A stretch of 64,000 nucleotides of DNA from Rhodococcus sp. ARC_M5. GTDB taxonomy: Bacteria; Actinomycetota; Actinomycetes; Mycobacteriales; Mycobacteriaceae. The stretch is taken from contig NZ_JALGQE010000005.1 in the NCBI RefSeq assembly GCF_022810405.1, positions 124,001-188,000 on the forward strand. Reading direction: 5' to 3'. A model generated the notes under the pieces. The model had not been told where the DNA came from, did no database searches, and saw only the letters and a list, made by a program, of their open reading frames with translations. The stretch's first letter is position 1, and every line of letters starts with the position of its first letter. Both the position numbers and the translations under genes were made by a program. This document shows positions 16,085 to 24,593 of this stretch, piece by piece.

Positions 16085-17404
16085 CTACACAGGAAGCTTG
16101 CTGTGGCCCGTCTCCTTGATGGTCAGTACCGTCGCAACGCCGATGACGCACACGCCCATCACCCAGTACGCCGGTGACATGGCGTTGCCGGTCGATTCGA
16201 CCAACTGTGCGGCCACGTACGGCGCAGTTCCGCCTGCCGCGATCGTTCCGATGTTGAAGCCCAACGACACTCCGGTATACCGAACTGCTCGAGGAAAGAG
16301 TTCGGTGAACAGTGGGAAAGCCGGGACCTGCACCACACCGTTGAGCACCATGTAGACGAAGTAGACGACGCCGACGATCAGAATGCTCGATGTGGCACCG
16401 AGAATCATGAACACCGGCAGCGCGATGATCACGTACGCCACATAGCCGAACAGCAGTACCGGTTTGCGGCCGAACCTGTCGGTGAGCATGCCGCTCAGCG
16501 GGAAAGTGGCGCAGGCCAAAGCAATTGCGATCGCCGACGTCCAGTACACCGAGTCCTTCGAGAACCCGAGGTCGTTGATCAGATACACGCTGAAGTAGGT
16601 CAGTCCGATGTAGCCGGATCCGTTCATCGCGATCGCGATGCCGACGACGCGGAGCACCGACCACGGTTGCCTCTTCACGACGTCACTCAACGGGCTCTTG
16701 GCGACCTCGTTCTTGGCTGCCATCTCCTCGAACTCCGGGCTGTCCTCTAGCTTGAGCCGCACCCGGAGACACACGAACGCCAGAGGCAAAGCGAGCAGGA
16801 ACGGGATGCGCCATCCCCATGACGACATCTGTTCGTCGGTCGTGATCAGAGCCACGAGCCCGACGACGGCCGCGGCGACGGCAAAGCCGAGTGTCGATCC
16901 CACCGGCGTGAAGGACCCGAAGAATCCCCGACGGTTCGGCGGTGCCGATTCGGCGATGTACGTTGCGGCACCGCCGATCTCACCGCCCGCCGAGAATCCC
17001 TGGGCGAGCCGGATGATGACCAGCAGAATGGGTGCCAACACACCGACACTCGAGTGCGTCGGCAGCAGTCCGAGAATTCCGCAGGCGACACCCATGCACA
17101 CCACGGTGATGACGAGGGCGTGCCGCCGACCCTTGCGGTCACCGAGTCGGCCGAAGAAGATTCCGCCCAGCGGACGGGCGACATAGGCGACACCGAACAC
17201 AGCCAAGGTCGCGAGAATCGACACGCCGGGGCTGGTGGAGGGGAAGAACAGCGGCGCGATGATGACGGCGAGGAAGCCGTAGACCGCGAAGTCGTAGTAC
17301 TCGATGAGAGTGCCGACACCTCCGGCCAGCGCAGCTCGGCGCGCGGTCGTGGTGTCCGCCTTGGGCGGTACGACTCCTGCGCGGGAGTGTTCGGTGTTCG
17401 TCAT
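16085..17404 (-). CDS. MHS-family MFS symporter (organic acid uptake)
   Basis: A 439 aa metabolite:H+ symporter with 12 predicted helices. It has the MHS start GTLIEYYDFAVYG, motif A-like GRLGDRKGRRHAL and a long central loop (about 220-250). Family members carry citrate, alpha-ketoglutarate, shikimate, proline or dicarboxylates. It is the last gene of a four-gene operon (lyase, aconitase-like large subunit, aconitase-like small subunit, transporter), with its ATG overlapping the preceding stop by four bases. It therefore probably imports the organic acid that the operon degrades. The operon ends at the hairpin at 16054. Confidence 0.88.
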   Translation of the reverse strand: MTNTEHSRAGVVPPKADTTTARRAALAGGVGTLIEYYDFAVYGFLAVIIAPLFFPSTSPGVSILATLAVFGVAYVARPLGGIFFGRLGDRKGRRHALVITVVCMGVACGILGLLPTHSSVGVLAPILLVIIRLAQGFSAGGEIGGAATYIAESAPPNRRGFFGSFTPVGSTLGFAVAAAVVGLVALITTDEQMSSWGWRIPFLLALPLAFVCLRVRLKLEDSPEFEEMAAKNEVAKSPLSDVVKRQPWSVLRVVGIAIAMNGSGYIGLTYFSVYLINDLGFSKDSVYWTSAIAIALACATFPLSGMLTDRFGRKPVLLFGYVAYVIIALPVFMILGATSSILIVGVVYFVYMVLNGVVQVPAFPLFTELFPRAVRYTGVSLGFNIGTIAAGGTAPYVAAQLVESTGNAMSPAYWVMGVCVIGVATVLTIKETGHSKLPV

Positions 17405-17949
17405 CGCGCTGATCCTTCTGTGAGTGGTTGCGTGCTTCGATGTTCGGAGAGAAGAAGTTCGTACGAACCGCCTGCTTCGATGACGGCGATGGTTCGGGCA
17501 TTCGGTGGATGACCGGTGATCGTTCTACCATCCCTCCTCGACACCTCGGCTCGACGCCAGTCGAGTCTGACATCATCGCCGACGGATACTGCGTCGGAGA
17601 TCCCGGGGACGGTGATCAACGGCATCCCGTTGAAGGTCTCGCCGCGCCAGAATCCGGGTGAGAACGATTCTGCGACAACGGCACTGATTCCGAGGTTTCT
17701 CAGTGCCACCATCGGCGGATAGTGCGGGTGGCCGTAGCCGAAATTGCGTCCGCCGACGATGATGTCTCCCGGCCGAACTCGGTCCACGAAGTCCGGGTCG
17801 TACGCCGTCATGCAGACCGACCGTAAGTGGTCTGGGTCGTAGGACTTGATGTTGGCGACACCCACGACGAGGTCGATGTCGAAGTCGTCACCGAAGATCC
17901 ACGCCACACGGCCTTCGATGACCTCCGGTGGCGGCGGGTACGCGCTCAT
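17401..17949 (-). CDS. Aconitase-like small subunit (LeuD-related hydratase)
   Basis: A 182 aa swivelling-domain subunit of a split hydro-lyase. The fold marks are FGDDFDID near residue 20 and GGRNFGYGHPHYP around residue 68. In 3-isopropylmalate dehydratase and aconitases this second motif is NFGCGSSREH, whose Ser-Ser-Arg binds the substrate carboxylate. Here it is replaced by YGHPHYP, so the substrate must differ. It overlaps both neighbours by four bases and must pair with the large subunit at 17946-19220. A citraconate-, maleate- or dimethylmaleate-type hydratase is a reasonable guess from the adjoining lyase. Confidence 0.8.
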   Translation of the reverse strand: MSAYPPPPEVIEGRVAWIFGDDFDIDLVVGVANIKSYDPDHLRSVCMTAYDPDFVDRVRPGDIIVGGRNFGYGHPHYPPMVALRNLGISAVVAESFSPGFWRGETFNGMPLITVPGISDAVSVGDDVRLDWRRAEVSRRDGRTITGHPPNARTIAVIEAGGSYELLLSEHRSTQPLTEGSAR

Positions 17950-19220
17950 GGGCCCACCTGCGTGATCGAGCCGGCGAGCGCACTGGCCGCGACGGTGTAG
18001 GGCGAGCCCATGTAGATGTTGGCCTCGGAGCTGCCCATCCGGCCGGAGATGTTGAGAACTCCGGTGGAGATGCAGTTCTCACCTGCCGCCAACGGCTTCT
18101 GGTAGCCGAAGCAGAAGTCGCAGCTGGACACCGCGATGTGAGCCCCGGCCGAGCGCAGAATCTCCAGTAGCCCTTCGCTTTCGGCCTGATCGTGCACCTT
18201 CTGCGATGTCGGAACGACGTTGAGTTCGACGCCGGACGCGACGGTTCGGCCGTCGAGCACCAGAGCCGCAGCACGCAGGTCCTCGATACGGCCGCTGGCG
18301 CAGGAGCCGATGAACGCCTTCGTGATCGGGATTCCGGCGAGGTCGGCAGCGGTGTGCGTGTTGGCTGCCCGAGCCGATCCGGGCTGCACCACCTGCGGAA
18401 CGACGGTCGACAGGTCGATGGTGTGGCGGGCTGCGTAGTCGGCACCCTCGTCGGGGCGGACGGGGGTGAACGCGTGTCGGGCGACGTCATGGGCGTAGGC
18501 GAGCGAGAGTTCGTCGGGCTCGAATATCGCCGATACCGCGCCGGTGAACATAGCCATCCCGCACAGCCCCTGTCGGTGGTCGATCTTCATCGATCGCGCT
18601 CCGGGACCACCGAACTCCATGACCTGGTGCGCGCATCCGTCGGCTCCGACCAGGTCGATGATCGTGTGCACGAGATCGCGACTGTCGACGCCGGGACCGA
18701 ACTCACCCACGAGGTCGAACCGGGTGGTGGCCGGAATGTCCACGTACAGCTGACCCGTCACCCAGGCCTCGATGAGGTCGCGCCTGATGCCCCATCCGAG
18801 AGCGCCGAAGGCACCGATTCCGCTGATGTGTCCGTCGAAGTGGACGAGGAAGTCGCCTGGGGTCGCCAGACCGAGCTCGGCGGTCAATTGATGTCCGATG
18901 CCACGACCCTCGTGCAGCTCGATGCCGTAGAACTCGCACCAATCTCGCGTGACCTGGTGCACCTCTTGTTCTTTGGCATTCTTCTTGGTGAGCATGTGGT
19001 CGATGAAGACGACGTACCGGGATGGGTCGACGAGTTCGGTGATGCCGAAGTCGTCGCGCATCTGCCGAAACATCACGTCGGTGTAGCCGGGGAAGTCGTA
19101 GGCGATCATGCGAGCGGGCCGGACAGCGTGATTCTCCCCGGCATGCACCACATCGGAATCACAGGTTCGGCCGAGGATTTTCTCGACCATCGTCAATGCA
19201 TCGGAGCTCATCTCGGTCAT
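17946..19220 (-). CDS. Aconitase-family large subunit (LeuC-related hydratase)
   Basis: A 424 aa catalytic subunit with the three [4Fe-4S] cysteines: one in IGSCASGR near residue 310, and two in SSCDFCFGY near residue 370. DHM near residue 74 and GRMGS near residue 395 are the usual active-site segments. Length and layout match LeuC/HacA proteins. Context rules against leucine synthesis: it is coupled to an isocitrate-lyase-family lyase upstream and a divergent small subunit downstream, with an MHS transporter and an IclR regulator. It most likely hydrates an unsaturated diacid, or dehydrates the matching hydroxyacid, for cleavage by the lyase. Confidence 0.82.
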   Translation of the reverse strand: MTEMSSDALTMVEKILGRTCDSDVVHAGENHAVRPARMIAYDFPGYTDVMFRQMRDDFGITELVDPSRYVVFIDHMLTKKNAKEQEVHQVTRDWCEFYGIELHEGRGIGHQLTAELGLATPGDFLVHFDGHISGIGAFGALGWGIRRDLIEAWVTGQLYVDIPATTRFDLVGEFGPGVDSRDLVHTIIDLVGADGCAHQVMEFGGPGARSMKIDHRQGLCGMAMFTGAVSAIFEPDELSLAYAHDVARHAFTPVRPDEGADYAARHTIDLSTVVPQVVQPGSARAANTHTAADLAGIPITKAFIGSCASGRIEDLRAAALVLDGRTVASGVELNVVPTSQKVHDQAESEGLLEILRSAGAHIAVSSCDFCFGYQKPLAAGENCISTGVLNISGRMGSSEANIYMGSPYTVAASALAGSITQVGP

Positions 19221-20083
19221 ACGTTCGTCTCGGAGGGCAGGTACTTGCGTTGCGCTGCTTCGACTTCCGGGAAGCCGATGAGGTCGACGAACTCGCTGTG
19301 CTGCAGTGCGTCTGCACTGACATCGGCGGGTGCTTCACCTCCGGCGAGGCGACGCAGAGCGTCACGAGCAGCCCCGGTGGCGGCCATCAGCACCTGGGTG
19401 GGCAGGAGAGCGAGTCGAACACCGATCTGCTGCAACACCTCCGGGGTGAACTCGCGCTCGGTCCAGGTCGACGCGGTCAACGTCGCCATCAGCGGGACGC
19501 CGACCTCGTCGTGGCAGCGAGCCCACTCCTCGGCGGTCTCGAAGGTCTTCGTGACCGGCATGATCATGTCGGCACCGGCGTCGACGTACGCGGTGGCGCG
19601 TCGGATCGCGTCGTCGCCCCGCGCATCGGTGCGGGCGATCATCAGGACGTGATCCGGAAGCGAATCCCGGACGGCCCGTACTTTGCCCGACGCTTCCTCG
19701 ACGCTGATCAGGTCCACCGGCTCGCCCACGCAGATGGGGCACTTCTTGGGCGAGAGCTGGTCTTCCATGAAGACGCCCTGAACACCCGCGGCGGCGAATC
19801 GGCCTGCGGTCCGCGCTGCGTTCACCGCGTTGCCGTAGCCGGTGTCGATGTCTGCGACCAGCGGCAACGAGGATGCTTCGCCGATGGTGCGCACGGCCTG
19901 GAGGTTCTCGGTCATCGTGTAGAGCTCGGCGTCGGGCAGTCCGAGGGCGGCCGACACGGCGAAGCCGGAGGCGCACAGGGCCGAGAACCCGGCCTGCTCG
20001 GCGAGCTTGGCGGTCAGCCCGTCCCACACGCCGGGGGCGTACACGAGGCCCTGTTCGGTCAGTTCCCTGAGTGTCGCAGTCAT
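19217..20083 (-). CDS. Isocitrate lyase/PEP mutase-family C-C lyase
   Basis: A 288 aa member of the PEPM/ICL superfamily, similar in length to 2-methylisocitrate and 2,3-dimethylmalate lyases. Seen are DIDTGYGN (metal and substrate site), MEDQLSPKKCP carrying the lyase Cys in the KKC position, and IARTDAR. The Cys loop argues for a C-C lyase rather than a phosphonopyruvate mutase. The ATG at 20083 has GGATGG upstream; another ATG lies three codons earlier. It is the first gene of the operon, so lyase plus aconitase-like hydratase form the pathway core. Pyruvate plus a short acid are the likely products (inference). Confidence 0.83.
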   Translation of the reverse strand: MTATLRELTEQGLVYAPGVWDGLTAKLAEQAGFSALCASGFAVSAALGLPDAELYTMTENLQAVRTIGEASSLPLVADIDTGYGNAVNAARTAGRFAAAGVQGVFMEDQLSPKKCPICVGEPVDLISVEEASGKVRAVRDSLPDHVLMIARTDARGDDAIRRATAYVDAGADMIMPVTKTFETAEEWARCHDEVGVPLMATLTASTWTEREFTPEVLQQIGVRLALLPTQVLMAATGAARDALRRLAGGEAPADVSADALQHSEFVDLIGFPEVEAAQRKYLPSETNV

Positions 20084-20098
20084 ACACACCATCCATTT

Positions 20099-20119
20099 CG
20101 TATTGCGGAACGCATTCCG
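20099..20119. promoter_or_regulatory. Candidate IclR operator upstream of lyase operon
   Basis: CGTATTGCGGAA (20099-20110) leads into the inverted repeat CGGAA-CGCA-TTCCG (20106-20119), 16 bases before the lyase start and between it and the divergent IclR gene. The 12-base block recurs with one or two changes upstream of both purine operons at 55312 and 55518. Symmetry and position fit an IclR-family operator. Confidence 0.6.
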
Positions 20120-20201
20120 AAACTAGAGTGGTGGCGATCACAAGTCAAGAGGGGTTCGTAGGATGGCGGCAGCACTTCCCAGTCCGATCGAAGGAGCACA
20201 C

Positions 20202-21038
20202 GTGGCATCGCCCACCGAGTCCGACGCCGACTCCGGCCGTCATACCGCCGGTCTTGACGCTGCCGGCCGCGACATCGTCGGCGCGGTGGTCAAGGCGTGC
20301 AGGCTGCTCGAGCACTTCGACACTTCACATCCGGTGTGGACGCTGAACGACCTGACGACAGCAAGTCGAATGAACAAGACCACCGTGCACCGGTTGATGA
20401 CCACGATGATCCACGCGGGCTGGGTGGACCGAACGTCCGAGGGCTCGTACCGAATCGCCATGCCCGTGTTCGAGATCGGATCATCGGCACTGACCCAGCT
20501 CGACATTCGCGGAGCCGCGCAGCCGTACCTGTCGGAGATTGCCGAAAAATTCGGCGACACTGCATATCTCATGGTCCCTGCAGACGAGGGAGCCGTCTGC
20601 ATCGATCGCCACGAAGGGAGCAATCCCCTTGTCGTCGCGGGCATTTCGATCGGTTCGGTACTGCCGTATCACGCGACCGCAGGCCCTATGGCCATGTTGG
20701 CGTTCTCCGCTCGGATTCGCGACCGCTGGCTCACCGACGACCTACCTGCGTTCACGGATCGGACACCGACCGCACCGGACGAGCTACTGACACGTCTCGA
20801 ACAGATCCGATCGCAGGGGTACGCATTGAGCAACTCGGACTACCTCTCCGGCGTCGCGGCCGTCGGAGCACCGATCCTCGGGCGGAACGGGGTGGTCGTT
20901 GCATCGATCAGCGTGGGCGGCCGAGCGGAGACATTCGAGGGCGACGCGCTGCGAGAGAAGGTGGCTACGGTCCTGGCGTCCGCCGCGAGCTTGTCCCGAG
21001 TGGCGGAAGCGCTACCTGCGTCCGGGCCTACACAGTGA
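20202..21038 (+). CDS. IclR-family regulator of the hydratase-lyase operon
   Basis: A 278 aa IclR protein. The winged helix lies near residues 25-75 (WTLNDLTTASRMNKTTVHRLMTT region), followed by the effector-binding domain with YLSEIAEKFGDTAYL and SDYLSGVAAVGAPI. GTG at 20202 is chosen because AAGGAG stands five bases before it; an ATG at 20163 in the same frame with AGAGGGG upstream is also possible. It is divergent from the lyase/aconitase-like/MHS operon and most likely controls it, with the pathway acid as effector. The palindrome at 20106-20119 is the probable binding site. Confidence 0.88.
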   Translation: MASPTESDADSGRHTAGLDAAGRDIVGAVVKACRLLEHFDTSHPVWTLNDLTTASRMNKTTVHRLMTTMIHAGWVDRTSEGSYRIAMPVFEIGSSALTQLDIRGAAQPYLSEIAEKFGDTAYLMVPADEGAVCIDRHEGSNPLVVAGISIGSVLPYHATAGPMAMLAFSARIRDRWLTDDLPAFTDRTPTAPDELLTRLEQIRSQGYALSNSDYLSGVAAVGAPILGRNGVVVASISVGGRAETFEGDALREKVATVLASAASLSRVAEALPASGPTQ

Positions 21039-21079
21039 TCTATTCGCAAATCTAGAACATAACGTAGAGAACCGAATAC

Positions 21080-21913
21080 TCACCTACCGATGCGCTCGAT
21101 CAGTTTCATCGCATCGAACGGTGCATATCCCTTGATGTCGTTGTCGAAGTACACGTGGACGTCGCGGCCCGTGGCCGTCCAGTCCGAGATCTTCGCGGCC
21201 CATCGATCGAGCGCCGCATCCGTGTAGCCGCTGGCATACAGCTCCTCGTCGCCGTGCAGGCGGGCGTACATGAAGTCGGCTGTCGGAGTGTCGACGTACG
21301 GATACTTACCGGCGGTGTCGGCGACAACGAACGCAATATCGTTCTCTCGCAACAGTTGTACGGCCTCGTCGGTGGCGAAGCTCTGATGCCGAGCCTCCAC
21401 ACAGTGCCGCAGGATCCGAGACGACGGAGGCGGCAACAACACTCGATCCTCGGCCAACTTGTCGTCGCGAGCCTCGGCCAGAGTGACTGCAGCAGAGACT
21501 GTTCGGGGCAACATTGCGAAGAAATCCGACACCTTCTGCGCGTCGAACTCGAGGTTCGGCGGCAACTGCCACAGGAACGGTCCGAGCTTGTCGCCCAGCG
21601 TCAATACCCCGGTGGCAAAGAAATTCGCGAGTGCCGCCTCGACGCCGACGAGCCGCTTGATGTGGGTGACGTAGCGACCGCCTTTGATGGAGAACACGAA
21701 GTCGTCCGGCGTCTCGTCGTGCCACTTGCTGAAGCTCGACGGCTTCTGCATCGCATAGAACGTGCCGTTGATCTCGATCGACGATAGTTGTTCCGACGCG
21801 TACCCGAGCTCCTTGCGATGCGCCAAACCCGTCGGATAGAAATCTCCTCGCCAGGGTGCGTACGTCCAACCGGAGATGCCGATGAGGACTCGAGGTCGAT
21901 GCGACGCGGGCAT
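21080..21913 (-). CDS. DUF72 domain protein
   Basis: A 277 aa TIM-barrel-like protein of the DUF72 (YecE) family. It has the family signature ISGWTYAPWRGDFYP near residue 14, SSIEINGTFY near 45, an EARHQSF segment near 175 and YARLHGDEELY near 220. The C-terminal VHVYFDNDIKGYAP is characteristic. The biochemical function of DUF72 is not established. The ATG at 21913 is chosen; the frame stays open upstream into the divergent protease region. It is monocistronic. Confidence 0.85.
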   Translation of the reverse strand: MPASHRPRVLIGISGWTYAPWRGDFYPTGLAHRKELGYASEQLSSIEINGTFYAMQKPSSFSKWHDETPDDFVFSIKGGRYVTHIKRLVGVEAALANFFATGVLTLGDKLGPFLWQLPPNLEFDAQKVSDFFAMLPRTVSAAVTLAEARDDKLAEDRVLLPPPSSRILRHCVEARHQSFATDEAVQLLRENDIAFVVADTAGKYPYVDTPTADFMYARLHGDEELYASGYTDAALDRWAAKISDWTATGRDVHVYFDNDIKGYAPFDAMKLIERIGR

Positions 21914-22007
21914 GAGCAGACTGTAGACCGGCGCACCGAGAGGTACCGCTGACCATGATCGTCGACTGACTGGCACCGCGGTCGCCACCGGACCATAATC
22001 GGTTCCT

Positions 22008-23117
22008 ATGCAGTCGGGTGGCCGAGCGTTCGTACTGACGCTGGTCGCTGCCGGTGCATGGCTGTTCGCCACACCGCTCGGTCCAGGGGTGCTGGGTATC
22101 GACAGCCCGATCCAGGAACCTGCGCCGGCACCTGCACCCGTCGTCGAACCCCCACCACTGACCCTCGACGAACTTTCGGCTCGCGTCGATCCCACCGTCG
22201 TCACCCTCGCGGCGTCGGCCGGTTTTTCCGGCGTCGCGGGCACCGGCTTCGTCGTCGCCCCCGACGGGATCGTGCTCACCAACTTCCACGTCGTCGAGAA
22301 CGCCACCGAGATCAGTGCAGTGCACATGGGCAACGGACTGATCTACGACGCCACCGTGTTGGGTTACGACAAATCCCGCGACGTGGCGGTCGTGCAGTTG
22401 ATCACCGCGGTCGACCTGCCAGTGGTCGAGCTTGCACCGGACCCACTTCCCGACGTGGGTGACGCGGTGGTCGCCGTCGGGAATGCCTCGGGCGCAGGGG
22501 TATTGGTTCCTGCACCGGGCGCGGTCACGGCTCTCGATCAGCAGGTGCGTACGCGCAGTTCGGTGGACGGTTCGGGGAACACTCTCGACAAGATGATTCG
22601 CGTCGATGCCGATGTGCGAGCTGGGGATTCGGGCGGGCCACTGTTCGACGCCTGGGGCCGAGTGGTGGGCGTGAACACCGCCGGGCTCTCGGACGAGGCG
22701 CGCAACGGCACCGAGTTCTCACCGCCGCAGGCACCCGAGGCCTATGCCGTCCCCATCTCCGAGGCGGTCGCTGTGCTCGATCAGGTGATCGCCGGGCAGT
22801 CGGGCGGCACAGTGCATGTGGGCCCCACACCGTATTTCGGAGTCTCGGTACGCGATGTGTCGGTCTTCGAGAACAAGCCGGCAATGGGGGCGGCCGTGGT
22901 CTCGGTGACCTCCGATTCCCCGGCGGAGGCGCTGGGACTGTCTGCGGGAGACGTGATCGTGAGGTTCGACGGCGCGGAGATCGGATCGTCACCGGATCTG
23001 TCGGAGGCGCTGCTCGGCCGTCGCCCAGATGATTCCGCCGTCGTCGAATGGGTCGACGACACGGGTGCAACCAGCTCCGGCACAGTCACACTCGCCGCCG
23101 GAACCCCGACTGCGTAG
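22008..23117 (+). CDS. HtrA-like serine protease with PDZ domain
   Basis: A 369 aa S1C protease. Residues 1-25 form an N-terminal hydrophobic segment that could be a signal anchor, followed by a Pro/Ala-rich linker (36-50). The trypsin-fold triad is H94 (TNFHVV), D125 (SRDVAV) and S208 (GDSGGPL). A PDZ domain covers about 270-365, with SPAEALGLSAGDVIV. It should act on the outer side of the membrane in protein quality control, or in the oxidative/acid stress response as with mycobacterial MarP or HtrA relatives. The start ATG lies in a 94-base gap from the divergent DUF72 gene. Confidence 0.85.
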   Translation: MQSGGRAFVLTLVAAGAWLFATPLGPGVLGIDSPIQEPAPAPAPVVEPPPLTLDELSARVDPTVVTLAASAGFSGVAGTGFVVAPDGIVLTNFHVVENATEISAVHMGNGLIYDATVLGYDKSRDVAVVQLITAVDLPVVELAPDPLPDVGDAVVAVGNASGAGVLVPAPGAVTALDQQVRTRSSVDGSGNTLDKMIRVDADVRAGDSGGPLFDAWGRVVGVNTAGLSDEARNGTEFSPPQAPEAYAVPISEAVAVLDQVIAGQSGGTVHVGPTPYFGVSVRDVSVFENKPAMGAAVVSVTSDSPAEALGLSAGDVIVRFDGAEIGSSPDLSEALLGRRPDDSAVVEWVDDTGATSSGTVTLAAGTPTA

Positions 23118-23123
23118 GGGTCG

Positions 23124-23504
23124 TCAATCCTGCAGCACCGACATCACATTGCCCGCCGGGTCCGTGAACCAGGCGATCAACGGTCCGCCGTGGCGAAAGA
23201 TTCCCTTGTCGTCGGTGCCCATGTCCGGATACTGCTCGAACACAACCCCTTTGGCGATCAGGGAGTCGACAGCGCTCTCGATATCGGTCACCGGGAAGTT
23301 CAGGATGGTGTATTGCGCGGGCACGTGCCCGGGGCGCGGATAGATCAGCACGATCGCCCCGGTCCCGAGGTGCAGCTCGAGCATCCCCATCTCGTTCTCG
23401 GTGACCGTCAGACCGAGAGTCTCGGCGTAGAAGGCCCGAGCTGCGGGTAGGTCGTCGACTGCGAATCCGGAGAACGGCTGCCTGGTCAGCTCCAAGGATG
23501 TCAT
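23124..23504 (-). CDS. VOC-family (glyoxalase-like) protein
   Basis: A 126 aa vicinal-oxygen-chelate protein with paired beta-alpha-beta modules: FAVDDLPAARAFYAETLGL at the start and FPVTDIESAVDSLIAKGV in the middle, then WFTDPAGNVMSV near the end. Many such proteins bind a divalent metal through His/Glu, and ELHLG may carry one ligand. Substrate unknown; roles range from glyoxalase to antibiotic sequestration. It converges with the HtrA-like gene, leaving six bases between stops. Confidence 0.8.
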   Translation of the reverse strand: MTSLELTRQPFSGFAVDDLPAARAFYAETLGLTVTENEMGMLELHLGTGAIVLIYPRPGHVPAQYTILNFPVTDIESAVDSLIAKGVVFEQYPDMGTDDKGIFRHGGPLIAWFTDPAGNVMSVLQD

Positions 23505-23563
23505 CGTCGAATTATCGCGCTCTCGCGCATGCCACGGGCCGATATCCGAGTAGCGTGGCTCTC

Positions 23564-24541
23564 GTGACTATTCGCCTCGGTTACCAGATGCCCAACTTCA
23601 GCTACGACGGTTCGGTCGCAGAACTCTTTCCCCAGGTCATCGCGCAGGCGCGCGAGGCCGAAGCGGCCGGTTTCGACACCGCATTCGTGATGGATCACTT
23701 CTACCAACTCCCCGGAATCGGTAAGCCCGACGAGCCGATGCTCGAGGCCTACTCCGCGCTGTCCGCGCTCGCGACGGCCACCGACACCATCCAGCTCTCC
23801 GCGCTGGTCACCGGCAACACTTACCGCAATCCGGCGATCCTGGCCAAGACCGTCACCACGCTGGACGTCGTGAGCGGCGGTCGCGCGATCCTCGGGATCG
23901 GAGCCGGCTGGTACGAACTCGAACACCAGAGCTTCGGACTCGAGTTCGGTACCTTCACCGACCGTTTCGAGCGACTCGACGAGGCTCTGCAGATCATCGA
24001 GCCGATGCTCCGCGGCCAGCGCCCGACGTTCGACGGCCTCTGGTACCAGGTCGAGAACGCGATGAACGAGCCGCGTATCCGCGATGATCTGCCGATCATG
24101 CTCGGTGGTGGCGGCGAGAAGAAGACGTTCGGCCTGGCCGCTCAATTCGCGGATCATCTCAACATCATCTGCGACGCCAACGAACTGCCGCGCAAGATGG
24201 CTGCCGTGCAGGCCCGATGCGAGGAGGTCGACCGCGACCCCAAGGACCTCGAAACGAGCTTCCTCGCCTTCGTCATCGTCGACGAGGACGGCGACAAGGC
24301 CAAGGAGTTACAGCGCGAGTTCGTACTGAAGCAGGGCCTCGATCTGACGAACCTGTCGGAAGAGGACGCGGCGAAGGCCACCGATCGCCACTTCTGCGGA
24401 ACCCCCGACGACGTCGCCGAGCAGGTGCAGAAGCGCGTCCTCGATCAGGGCGTCGACGGCATCATCATCAACCTGATCACCAACGGACACCAGCCGGGAG
24501 CCGTCGAACTGGCTGGTAAGGCCCTGAAGCCGCTCGTCTAG
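23564..24541 (+). CDS. LLM-class F420-dependent oxidoreductase
   Basis: A 325 aa luciferase-like TIM-barrel protein of the type named F420-dependent in actinobacteria. Marks are AREAEAAGFDTAFVMDHF, VTGNTYRNPAILAKTVTTLDVVSGGRAI split over the barrel core, and GIGAGWYELEH. The GTG at 23564 (or the one three codons before) starts the protein. Cofactor F420 use is inferred from family and organism; the substrate is unknown. It is unrelated to the NtaA-type enzyme at 3654. Three AIM24 genes follow in the same direction after a 52-base gap. Confidence 0.82.
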   Translation: MTIRLGYQMPNFSYDGSVAELFPQVIAQAREAEAAGFDTAFVMDHFYQLPGIGKPDEPMLEAYSALSALATATDTIQLSALVTGNTYRNPAILAKTVTTLDVVSGGRAILGIGAGWYELEHQSFGLEFGTFTDRFERLDEALQIIEPMLRGQRPTFDGLWYQVENAMNEPRIRDDLPIMLGGGGEKKTFGLAAQFADHLNIICDANELPRKMAAVQARCEEVDRDPKDLETSFLAFVIVDEDGDKAKELQREFVLKQGLDLTNLSEEDAAKATDRHFCGTPDDVAEQVQKRVLDQGVDGIIINLITNGHQPGAVELAGKALKPLV

Positions 24542-24593
24542 ATATTTTCTCCAGCGGTAGCCGCGGGGGCGCGTGCAGTGGCATAGTTCCCCC

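Noticed and set aside
16085-19220. leuCD (3-isopropylmalate dehydratase) assignment
   Set aside because: The small-subunit NFGCGSSREH motif is replaced, and the neighbours are a lyase, a symporter and an IclR gene rather than leucine genes.
19217-20083. PEP mutase or phosphonate biosynthesis gene
   Set aside because: The active-site loop has KKC as in C-C lyases, and no phosphonopyruvate decarboxylase or aminotransferase is nearby.
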